23,863 bases of DNA from positions 1 through 23,863 of the forward strand of contig DATGXO010000161.1 of the NCBI GenBank assembly GCA_035298965.1, written 5' to 3'. The notes beneath the pieces are model-generated. The model searched no databases. It saw only the letters and a list, made by a program, of their open reading frames with translations, and was not told the origin of the DNA. This document shows, one piece after another, positions 7,524-14,210 of this stretch. Every line of letters starts with the position of its first letter. The stretch's first letter is position 1. A program made the translations under genes and the position numbers. This stretch comes from CAJCBL01 sp035298965 (lineage in GTDB: Bacteria; Verrucomicrobiota; Verrucomicrobiia; Opitutales; Opitutaceae).

Positions 7524-10211
7524 ATGCCCCTCCGCCTGTTCCTCCGCACCGTCCTCCTCGCTCCCATGTTGCCACTCCTCGCGTTTGCGGCGTCAGCGAG
7601 CGCTCCTCGGGAGCGCGTGCTGTTCACGGCTGATTGGCGTTTCCACCGCGGCGACGCGCCCGATGCCGCCGGCTCGCTCGCCTACGAGAACATCCGTCCA
7701 TGGGTGCTCGCGACCGGCACCGATCTGCTCAACGCCGGCGTGCCCGCCGCCGGCCGCCCCGCGCGGCCCACCACGGGCGAGGAGCCGGGTGCGCGCGTGT
7801 CGTTCGTGCAACCGGGTTTCGACGACACCGGTTGGCAGCGCCTGAACCTGCCGCACGACTGGGCGATCAGCGGTCCCTTCGACCAGGTCCTCCCCGGCGA
7901 GACCGGCAAACTCCCTTGGGAAGGCGCGGGCTGGTACCGGAAACATTTCCGCCTCGAGTCCGCCGAGGCCGGCACGCGCGTTGCCATCGAGTTCGACGGC
8001 GCGATGGCGTACGCGAGTGTCTGGCTCAACGGCCACTACGTCGGCGGCTGGCCCTACGGCTACTCCAGCTTCCAGCTCGACCTTACGCCGTACGCGAATC
8101 TCGGCGGCGACAACGTGCTCGCCGTCCGCCTCGACAACCCGCCGGAGTCTTCGCGCTGGTATCCGGGCAGCGGACTCTACCGCAACGTCTGGCTCGTGAA
8201 GACCGGCGACGTGCGCGTACGGTCCGGCGGAATCTTCGTCACCACGCCGCGCATCGCGGACGACGCGGCGCTGGTAAACGTCGATGTTTACCTCGAAAAC
8301 CTCGCCGACACGAAGGCCGACCTCGCCATCACGACGCGCGTCTTCGAACTCGACGCCTCCGGCCGCCGCGCCGCGCAGCCGGTCGCCGTTTCCGAGCCGG
8401 TCGGTTGCGACATCCCGGCGCCGAAGACGCGGCAGGCGATGCGCGCAAACCTCGTCACCGTGCCGCAGCCGCGCCTGTGGAGCGTGGAGACGCCGCACCG
8501 CTACGTGGCCGAGACGACCGTCGAGCGCGACGGGCGCGTGGCCGATCGCGTGGAGACGACCTTCGGCTTCCGCACCGCGGTGCTCGATGCCGACCGCGGC
8601 TTCCTGCTCAACGGCCGGCACGTGCCGCTCCGTGGCGTGTGCCTGCACCACGACCAGGGTGCGCTCGGCACGGCGATCAACCCGCGCGCGCTGGAGCGCC
8701 AGCTCGAGATCCTGCGCGCGATGGGCTGCAACGCCATCCGCACCAGCCACAACCCGCCCGCACCCGAGCTGCTCGAGCTCTGCGACCGGCTCGGTTTCCT
8801 CGTCTTCGACGAATCGTTCGACTGCTGGCGCCGCGGGAAGAAGTGGCCGGCGGAGCTGAAAACCGGTTGGGAGGGGCCGGTGTTCTTCGACTACGCGAAG
8901 GTCTTCGACGACTGGCACGAGCGAGACCTGCGCGCGTTCATCCGCCGCGACCGCAACCACCCCTCGGTCGTGATGTGGAGCATCGGCAACGAGATCCTCG
9001 AGCAGTTCTACGCCGACGGTTGGCAGCTCGCCACGCGCCTCGCCGGCATCGTGCGCGAGGAGGATCGCACCCGGCCCATCGCCGCCGGCTTCAACGGCAA
9101 GGATTCCGGCTACACCGGCTTCCAAACCGCGGTCGATGCGGTGGGTTTCAACTACAAGTTTTTCCAATACGAGCGTTTTCACCGGCGCCACCCGACGATC
9201 CCCGTCTTCGGCGCGGAGACCTCCTCGGTGCTCAGTACGCGTGGCGAATATTTCTTCCCTGTTTCCGACGACCCCACGCAGGGCTACGCGAATTTCCAGG
9301 TCACCTCGTACGACCTCGCGCACCCGGAGTGGGCGAACACGCCCGACACCGAGTTCAAGGCGCTCGATCAGGCGCCGTATGCCGCGGGCGAGTTCGTCTG
9401 GACCGGCTTTGACTACCTCGGCGAGCCGACTCCGTACAACAGCGACGCGAGCAACCTCCTCAACTTCTCCGATCCCGCCGAGCGCGCCCGCGCCGAGAAA
9501 CAACTCGCCGAACTCGGCCGGCTCCCCGTGCCCTCGCGCAGCTCGTACTTCGGCATCATCGACCTCGCCGGTTTCCCGAAGGACCGTTTCTACCTCTATC
9601 AAGCGCGCTGGCGCCCGGACCTGCCGATGGCGCACCTCCTCCCGCATTGGAACTGGCCGGAGCGGGTGGGGCAGGTGACGCCCGTCCACGTCTACACCTC
9701 CGGCGACGAGGCCGAGCTCTTCCTCAACGGTGTCTCGCTCGGCCGCAAGAAACGCGGCGCGTTCGAGTACCGGTTACGCTGGGACGACGTCGTCTACCAG
9801 CCCGGCGAGCTGAAAGTCGTCACCTACAAGGCCGGCCAGCCCTGGGCCACCGCCGTGCAACGTACGACCGGCGCCCCCGCGAAACTCCTCCTCGCGCCCG
9901 ACCGCGCCACGCTCCGCGCCGACGGCTCCGACCTGAGCTTCGTGACCGTCACCGTCGCCGACCGCGACGGCCAGCTCGTGCCGCGTACGCACAACCTGGT
10001 GAAGTTCGCCGTCGAGGGCCCCGCCGAGATCGCCGCGGTCGACAACGGCAACCCGATCAGCTTCGAGTCGTTCCAAGCCAGCGAGCGCAAGGCCTTCAAC
10101 GGTCTTGCGCTGGTCATCCTGCGCACGCGCGCCGGGCAGACCGGCCCGATCACGCTGCGCGCCGTTTCCGACGGCCTGAACGCCGCCGAGGTGAAACTCG
10201 ACGCGAAGTAG
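7524..10211 (+). CDS. Secreted glycoside hydrolase family 2 (beta-galactosidase type)
   Basis: An 895-residue exo-acting glycosidase, probably acting on beta-galactosides of plant or algal polysaccharides in the periplasm or outside. The signal peptide spans 1-27, cleaved after ASA. Domains are the GH2 sugar-binding jelly roll (about 30-225, with GAGWYRK and DGAMAYASVWLNG), an Ig-like domain (about 230-350), and a TIM barrel (about 352-640) with RGVCLHHDQG and MGCNAIRTSHNPP. The acid/base is Glu490 in SIGNE and the nucleophile Glu565 in VFGAETSS. C-terminal beta domains follow: a DUF4982-like part near 705-780, and a last Ig-like domain. The ATG at 7524 was chosen because it opens the signal peptide; an upstream ATG at 7395 would bury it. 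No transporter or regulator neighbours. Exact substrate is not deducible. Confidence 0.93.
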   Translation: MPLRLFLRTVLLAPMLPLLAFAASASAPRERVLFTADWRFHRGDAPDAAGSLAYENIRPWVLATGTDLLNAGVPAAGRPARPTTGEEPGARVSFVQPGFDDTGWQRLNLPHDWAISGPFDQVLPGETGKLPWEGAGWYRKHFRLESAEAGTRVAIEFDGAMAYASVWLNGHYVGGWPYGYSSFQLDLTPYANLGGDNVLAVRLDNPPESSRWYPGSGLYRNVWLVKTGDVRVRSGGIFVTTPRIADDAALVNVDVYLENLADTKADLAITTRVFELDASGRRAAQPVAVSEPVGCDIPAPKTRQAMRANLVTVPQPRLWSVETPHRYVAETTVERDGRVADRVETTFGFRTAVLDADRGFLLNGRHVPLRGVCLHHDQGALGTAINPRALERQLEILRAMGCNAIRTSHNPPAPELLELCDRLGFLVFDESFDCWRRGKKWPAELKTGWEGPVFFDYAKVFDDWHERDLRAFIRRDRNHPSVVMWSIGNEILEQFYADGWQLATRLAGIVREEDRTRPIAAGFNGKDSGYTGFQTAVDAVGFNYKFFQYERFHRRHPTIPVFGAETSSVLSTRGEYFFPVSDDPTQGYANFQVTSYDLAHPEWANTPDTEFKALDQAPYAAGEFVWTGFDYLGEPTPYNSDASNLLNFSDPAERARAEKQLAELGRLPVPSRSSYFGIIDLAGFPKDRFYLYQARWRPDLPMAHLLPHWNWPERVGQVTPVHVYTSGDEAELFLNGVSLGRKKRGAFEYRLRWDDVVYQPGELKVVTYKAGQPWATAVQRTTGAPAKLLLAPDRATLRADGSDLSFVTVTVADRDGQLVPRTHNLVKFAVEGPAEIAAVDNGNPISFESFQASERKAFNGLALVILRTRAGQTGPITLRAVSDGLNAAEVKLDAK

Positions 10212-10234
10212 GGCCCTGCGGATCGAGGTGGGGA

Positions 10235-10268
10235 CGTTTCTCTCGGAGATATTCTCCGAGGGGAAACG
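10235..10268 (+). terminator. Long hairpin after the glycosidase gene
   Basis: An inner perfect 8-bp stem (CTCGGAGA 10242-10249, TCTCCGAG 10253-10260) with a 3-base loop is continued, across one bulged G, by outer pairs between CGTTTCT (10235-10241) and the GGAAACG ending at 10268. It begins 24 bases after the GH2 stop codon. No T-tract follows, so it could be a terminator or an mRNA 3'-end stabilising stem. Confidence 0.5.
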
Positions 10269-10299
10269 CAACGTTCGCCTCCCGCTTGCCGGCCTCCGG

Positions 10300-10359
10300 G
10301 GTAGGGTGGGACCGCTCGGCCCGCCGTGCTGACGGACGGCCCGGCGGTCCGTCCCTACC
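10300..10359. repeat. 60-bp imperfect palindrome, REP-like
   Basis: Two 28-base arms (10300-10327 and 10332-10359) are near-perfect reverse complements around a 4-base centre. Both arms, read inward, start GGTAGGG, then GGACCGC, with scattered mismatches in the GC-rich inner part. Size, GC content and intergenic position resemble repetitive extragenic palindromes or non-autonomous mobile elements. Whether it recurs in the genome cannot be seen here. Confidence 0.6.
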
Positions 10360-10374
10360 TCCGCTTCGGCCCTT

Positions 10375-10395
10375 TCCGCCGATCCGCTCGGCGGA
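10375..10395 (+). terminator. GC hairpin upstream of rpmH
   Basis: A perfect 8-bp inverted repeat (TCCGCCGA 10375-10382, TCGGCGGA 10388-10395) with a 5-base loop, extendable by flanking CCTTT/GGG wobble pairs. It lies just before a TTGACA element. It could terminate transcription coming from the GH2 side and insulate the rpmH promoter. The short run after it is not a T-tract. Confidence 0.35.
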
Positions 10396-10399
10396 GGGC

Positions 10400-10429
10400 T
10401 TGACAGCCGTTAGGGCCGCCGGCCAACTT
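10400..10429 (+). promoter_or_regulatory. Possible rpmH promoter
   Basis: A consensus -35 TTGACA is at 10400-10405. The only candidate -10 at 18-bp spacing is CAACTT (10424-10429), a poor match. Position fits a start about 17 bases before the rpmH ATG. The -35 is the real evidence; the -10 is weak. Confidence 0.25.
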
Positions 10430-10452
10430 CCCGCTCTTTTTTCCTCTCCATC

Positions 10453-10590
10453 ATGCAACCGACCTATCGTCCGCATAAGAAGAAGCGTGCCCGCCAGATC
10501 GGGTACCGCGCCCGCAAGTCCACCCGCGGTGGCCGCAAAGTGCTCGCCGCTCGTCGCGCCAAGGGCCGCAAGCGTCTCACCGTTGTCTGA
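10453..10590 (+). CDS. rpmH: 50S ribosomal protein L34
   Basis: A 45-residue, very basic protein matching bacterial L34 along its full length: MQPTYRPHKKKRAR, then GYRARKSTRGGRKVLAARR, ending GRKRLTVV. It is a structural protein of the large ribosomal subunit. It opens the conserved rpmH-rnpA-yidD-yidC cluster; dnaA, its usual upstream neighbour in many bacteria, is not present. The ATG is preceded by a pyrimidine tract (CTCTTTTTTCCTCTCC) rather than a Shine-Dalgarno. Its last codons overlap the probable rnpA start. Confidence 0.97.
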   Translation: MQPTYRPHKKKRARQIGYRARKSTRGGRKVLAARRAKGRKRLTVV

Positions 10591-10963
10591 CGCCCTGCAG
10601 GGCCGCCTCCTCCTCGGTTCGGCGCAACGCGTCCACCGCAGCGCCGATTTCACGGCCGCGCGCGAGACCGGGCGCCGGCTCGATGGCGGGTGTTTCCTGT
10701 TCTGGGTTCGCAATCGCGGCGATGGCCGGCCCGCCCGTCTGGGCGTGGCGGCGTCGCGAGCCGTCGGCGGTGCGGTGGTGCGCAACCGCTGCAAGCGCCT
10801 CCTGCGCGAGCTCTTCCGCCGCCACCAACACGAGATCACTCCCGGTCTCGATCTCATCGTCTCGGCCCGTCCGTCGATGCGCGGCATCGGCGCGGCCGAT
10901 CTCGAGAAACGTTTTCAGAAAACTCTCCGCAGACTTGCCGGCGAAACGACAGTCCAGCACTGA
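10583..10963 (+). CDS. rnpA: Ribonuclease P protein component
   Basis: The protein subunit of RNase P, which helps the catalytic RNA trim the 5' ends of tRNA precursors. With the TTG start at 10583 the product is 126 residues, a normal length. The family signature is clear: QRVHRSADF near the N-terminus, then LGVAASRAVGGAVVRNRCKRLLRE, in which Arg67-Asn68-Arg69 is the RNR motif that contacts P RNA. No ATG or GTG suits the homology. TTG 10583 overlaps the last 8 bases of rpmH; a CTG at 10595 is an alternative. The open frame continues upstream into the glycosidase gene in an arginine-rich shadow reading, which is not part of the protein. Confidence 0.92.
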   Translation: MSDALQGRLLLGSAQRVHRSADFTAARETGRRLDGGCFLFWVRNRGDGRPARLGVAASRAVGGAVVRNRCKRLLRELFRRHQHEITPGLDLIVSARPSMRGIGAADLEKRFQKTLRRLAGETTVQH

Positions 10964-11000
10964 GCGCCCCCACGGGCCGTTGCTGCGTGTCGGTCGCGCT

Positions 11001-11330
11001 GTGTGGCGCGCACCGCGTTTCGTGGCGGTTGCGGCGGTACGTCTTTACCAGCTGGGAATCGGCCCGCTGCTGCCGTTGTTCTTCGGCCCCGGTGCCGGCT
11101 GCCGTTTTCATCCGAGCTGCTCGCACTATTCGGTCGAGTCGTTCCGGCGCCACGGTCTGCTCGCCGGTCTTTGGCTGACCCTGCGCCGCCTCCTGCGCTG
11201 CCACCCGCTGCACCCGGGCGGCGAGGACCCCGTGCCCGAATCTTTCCGCTGGCTGCCGTGCTCCGCGCGAGCGGCTGCCCGCGTTCCCTTTTCGCTGAAC
11301 TCCCGCCGCGCCACCCGCCTCCATGGATAA
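11001..11330 (+). CDS. yidD: Membrane protein insertion efficiency factor
   Basis: YidD family, a small inner-membrane-associated protein that aids YidC-dependent insertion. Family hallmarks are RLYQLGIGPLLP at the start, CRFHPSCSHYSVES with paired cysteines, and LRRLLRCHPLHPGGEDPVP. About 29 residues follow the usual family end because the frame runs into yidC. The start is uncertain because no ATG suits: GTG at 11001 (109 residues) was chosen, TTG 10980 or GTG 11022 are also possible. It follows rnpA by a short gap and overlaps the yidC start by 8 bases (ATGGATAA), suggesting coupled translation. Confidence 0.88.
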   Translation: MWRAPRFVAVAAVRLYQLGIGPLLPLFFGPGAGCRFHPSCSHYSVESFRRHGLLAGLWLTLRRLLRCHPLHPGGEDPVPESFRWLPCSARAAARVPFSLNSRRATRLHG

Positions 11331-13131
11331 AAAGAACACGACCATCGGCATCATCCTGCTGATCGGGGCCTTTGCCGGAATGTACTTCTTCCGGCCGGCG
11401 CCTCAGCCGCGCCCGGCCGCTCCGGCTCCCGCTGCCACGCAGCCCGCCGTGGAGGGCACCGCGCCCGCCACCGCGCAGCCGACCACCGGCGCGCAGGCGC
11501 CTGCAATCACGCCGCCCGTGGCCAACGGTTTCTACGCCGTGCCCACGGCCACGCCGGCCGAGGCGCAGGTCGTCACGCTCGCCAACGCCGAGTTGCGCGT
11601 GGCGTTCACCGATTTCGGCGGCGCGATCCGCGATGTCGCCTTCCTCAAACACCCCGCGGTCAAGAGCGACCCGGCGCCGTACGTCTTCAATGCCGTCCAC
11701 GCCGCACCGATGCTGTCGTTCACCGGCGTGCCCGGTCTCGATGCCGCCTCGAAATGGGAACTCGTCGAGAAGGCCACCGACCACGTGACCTTCCGCGCCG
11801 TGGCCGACGGCAAACTCGAGGTCACCCGCACCTTCACGCTCCCGCAGGTTGGCCAGGCTGGCGACCCGTACCGGCTCCAAGTTTCGACGACGGTCCGCAA
11901 CCTTTCCGATGCCGCCATCGGCGCGCAGCGACTCTCGCTCAATCTGGGCACGGCGACGCTGGCCGACAAACACGACACCGGCCTCTACCTGAACGCCGCG
12001 CTCTGGAACGGCGAGGACACGACGTACCTCGGCCGCAGCGATCTCGAAGGCGGCGGTTTCTTCAAGCGTCTCTTCGGCGGCGACGTGTCGCCCAAGCCGT
12101 ATCTCGAGCAACCAGGCAAGGTTGTTTGGGGCGCTGTGAAGAACCAGTTCTTCGCCGCGATCTTCACACCCGACCAGCCCGGCACCGGCCTTGTCGTCCG
12201 CCGCGTGAAGGTACAGCCGATGCTGCCGGATGTGCCGACGGCCTTCGGCATCACGAGCGATCTCAATTTCGATCTGCCGCGGCTCGAGCCCGGCGCCTCC
12301 GTGTCGCTCGGCGGCAAGTTCTACGTCGGCCCGAAGGAGTACGCGCGTCTGAAAACCTTCGAGCAGAGCGAGCATCACGCGATGCAGTTCGACGGCTATT
12401 TCTTCAACCGGATCTTCTTCGCCGGCTTCTTCGCGCCGCTGCTGCTCACGCTCCTCAACTGGTTCCACGGCTTCCTCGGCAACTGGGGCTGGGCGATCGT
12501 CGTGACGACGCTCCTCCTCAAGACCGTCACGCTCCCGCTCACGCTCAGCGCTGCGAAATCCTCGAAGCGCATGGCGAAGATCCAGCCGCGCCTGAAGGAG
12601 ATCAACGAGAAGTACGCCGACAACCCGCAGAAGAAGCAGAAGGCCACGATGGAGCTCTTCAAAGAGGCGAAGGTGAACCCCGTCGGCGGCTGTCTCCCGA
12701 TCCTCATCACGATGCCGTTCTTCATCGGCTTCTTCGCGATGCTCCAGACCTCGTCCGACCTGCGTTTTGCCGAGTGGTTCTGGATCAAGGATCTTGCCGC
12801 ACCCGACACCGTCGCGACGCTCTGGGGCATCCCGGTGAATATCATGCCGCTGCTCATGGGCGTGTCGTCCCTCGTGCAGATGCAGCTCATGCCGACGCCT
12901 TCCGTCGACAACGCGCAGGCGAAGATGATGAAGTTCATGCCGATCATGTTCGTGCTATTTTGTTACAACTTCGGCTCGGGTCTCGCGCTCTACTGGACGA
13001 TCTCGAACCTCTTCACGATCGGCCAGCAGCTCATCATCAACCGTCTGCCTGATCACGATCCGTTGCCGGCACCGGCCGCGGGCGGCGTGAAGAACGTCAC
13101 CCCCGCCGGGAAGCGCCCGAAGCAGAAATAA
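11323..13131 (+). CDS. yidC: Membrane protein insertase YidC
   Basis: A 602-residue insertase for the inner membrane, working with or without SecYEG. An N-terminal anchor helix (about 7-23) is followed by an Ala/Pro-rich linker (25-70). The large periplasmic beta domain spans about 80-345. The conserved five-helix Oxa1 core spans about 362-575, with PLTLSAAKSSKRMAKIQP (cytoplasmic hairpin), NPVGGCLPILITMPFFIGF, and FNYxGSGLALYW-like and SNLFTIGQQLIINR segments. The C-terminus is a basic tail. This is the Gram-negative architecture. The position expected for the conserved groove arginine (R366 in E. coli) appears to be Lys400. It overlaps yidD by 8 bases. Confidence 0.97.
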   Translation: MDKKNTTIGIILLIGAFAGMYFFRPAPQPRPAAPAPAATQPAVEGTAPATAQPTTGAQAPAITPPVANGFYAVPTATPAEAQVVTLANAELRVAFTDFGGAIRDVAFLKHPAVKSDPAPYVFNAVHAAPMLSFTGVPGLDAASKWELVEKATDHVTFRAVADGKLEVTRTFTLPQVGQAGDPYRLQVSTTVRNLSDAAIGAQRLSLNLGTATLADKHDTGLYLNAALWNGEDTTYLGRSDLEGGGFFKRLFGGDVSPKPYLEQPGKVVWGAVKNQFFAAIFTPDQPGTGLVVRRVKVQPMLPDVPTAFGITSDLNFDLPRLEPGASVSLGGKFYVGPKEYARLKTFEQSEHHAMQFDGYFFNRIFFAGFFAPLLLTLLNWFHGFLGNWGWAIVVTTLLLKTVTLPLTLSAAKSSKRMAKIQPRLKEINEKYADNPQKKQKATMELFKEAKVNPVGGCLPILITMPFFIGFFAMLQTSSDLRFAEWFWIKDLAAPDTVATLWGIPVNIMPLLMGVSSLVQMQLMPTPSVDNAQAKMMKFMPIMFVLFCYNFGSGLALYWTISNLFTIGQQLIINRLPDHDPLPAPAAGGVKNVTPAGKRPKQK

Positions 13132-13198
13132 ACCTTGGCGCGTCACCACGTTTCTCGCTCAACTTCCTTCTCCTCGAACACCCCAACCACCCTCGACC

Positions 13199-13924
13199 AT
13201 GGCCGGCCACAGCAAATGGGCTAAGCTCAAACACTTCAAAGGCGCGATCGACGCCAAGCGCGGCAAGATCTTCAGCAGCCTCGGCAAGGAAATCACGATC
13301 GCCGCGCGCGCCGGCGGCGGTAACCCCGACTCCAACGCCCGCCTGCGCACCATCCTCCTCAAGGCGCGCGACGCCAACATGCCCAACGACAATGTCGAGC
13401 GGGCCATCAAGAAGGGCACCGGCGAACTCGCGGGCGCGGCGATCGAGCAGATGACGTACGAGGGCTACGCGCCCGCCGGCGCCGGCGTCATCGTTGAGGT
13501 CACCACCGACAACAAGAACCGCGCCGCCTCCGAGGTGCGCTCGGTGTTCACCCGCTACGCCGGCAACCTCGCGCAGACCGGCGCGGTGTCGTTCCAGTTC
13601 AGCCACTGTGGCCAGTTCCTCATCGGCAAGGCCAAGATCACCGAGGACAAGCTCATGGAGATCGCCCTCGACGCCGGCGCCGACGATGTGCGCACCTCCG
13701 ACGACGGCTTCGAGGTCATCTGCCCGGTCAACACCTACTACACGCTCGCCGGCGTGTTCGAGAAGGCCGGCATCAAGCCCGACTCGAGCGAGATCGTCTA
13801 CTTGCCGAAGGTCCCGCTCGTGCTCAACGAGGCCGACGCCGCCAAGGTCGACACGCTCGTCACGGCCCTCGAGGAACTTGACGACGTGCAGAACGTCTTC
13901 ACCAACCACGAAGTCGCCGGCTGA
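13199..13924 (+). CDS. YebC/PmpR-family protein (TACO1-like)
   Basis: A 241-residue member of the YebC/PmpR/TACO1 family, known as probable transcriptional regulators and, more recently, as translation factors relieving stalling at proline runs. The full three-domain fold is present, from the signature MAGHSKWAKLKHFKGAIDAK and FSSLGKEITIAARAGG through MPNDNVERAIKKGTGE to VTALEELDDVQNVFTNHE at the C-terminus. It lies 67 bp after yidC with only a pyrimidine-rich gap, so probably co-transcribed, and is closed by a strong terminator. No Shine-Dalgarno is present. It is not in the common ruvC-ruvA context. Confidence 0.96.
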   Translation: MAGHSKWAKLKHFKGAIDAKRGKIFSSLGKEITIAARAGGGNPDSNARLRTILLKARDANMPNDNVERAIKKGTGELAGAAIEQMTYEGYAPAGAGVIVEVTTDNKNRAASEVRSVFTRYAGNLAQTGAVSFQFSHCGQFLIGKAKITEDKLMEIALDAGADDVRTSDDGFEVICPVNTYYTLAGVFEKAGIKPDSSEIVYLPKVPLVLNEADAAKVDTLVTALEELDDVQNVFTNHEVAG

Positions 13925-13952
13925 GCGCCGCGCGATCTTCGCCGTTTTCCCG

Positions 13953-13983
13953 AGCCGCACGGTTCCCTCCGTGCGGCTTTTTT
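13953..13983 (+). terminator. Intrinsic terminator after the YebC-family gene
   Basis: A perfect 10-bp stem (AGCCGCACGG 13953-13962, CCGTGCGGCT 13969-13978) with a 6-base loop is followed by TTTTTT (13978-13983). This is the only canonical Rho-independent terminator in the window, placed 29 bases after the stop codon. It ends the rpmH-to-yebC transcription unit. Confidence 0.92.
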
Positions 13984-14010
13984 GTGTCCGCCGTTGGTGA
14001 CGAGTTTCGA

Positions 14011-14080
14011 TGGTGGGGCGAGCTTTACGCCCGCCACTTCGCGCCGAGCTGGGACGGCGGGCGTAAAGCCTGCCTCACCA
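14011..14080. repeat. 70-bp imperfect palindrome upstream of sufS
   Basis: Two 25-base arms (14011-14035 and 14056-14080) are reverse complements at 22 of 25 positions around a 20-base centre. The shared core is GCTTTACGCCCGCC. Further out, ACGAG (14000-14004) can pair with CTCGT (14081-14085) across a bulge. It lies between the terminator and sufS and looks REP-like. A separate short hairpin (GCCCGGC 14142-14148, GCCGGGC 14153-14159) lies closer to the sufS start. Confidence 0.6.
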
Positions 14081-14210
14081 CTCGTAAGCGATGCGGCCAC
14101 CGGTGTGCCGTTGTGGAGAACGTGCAACCGTCTGTCTCTTCGCCCGGCTTGCGCCGGGCACGTTGCCTGCCATTTTCGCGGCCCGCCGCTACCGACATCT
14201 TTTCCGGCCC

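Noticed and set aside
7593..9689. 698-codon minus-strand frame opposite the glycosidase
   Set aside because: Val/Glu/Arg-rich antisense reading typical of high-GC genes; the plus strand encodes a complete GH2 enzyme with catalytic residues.
10212..10452. Possible replication origin next to rpmH
   Set aside because: rpmH-rnpA often lie by dnaA/oriC, but no dnaA gene and no TTATCCACA-type boxes are seen here.
9647..10582. Long upstream extension of the rnpA frame
   Set aside because: The extension lies in a shadow frame of the GH2 gene and across palindromes and rpmH; RnpA homology starts only near 10583.
10915..12468. 517-codon minus-strand frame opposite yidD/yidC
   Set aside because: Antisense shadow of well-conserved YidC and YidD sequences.
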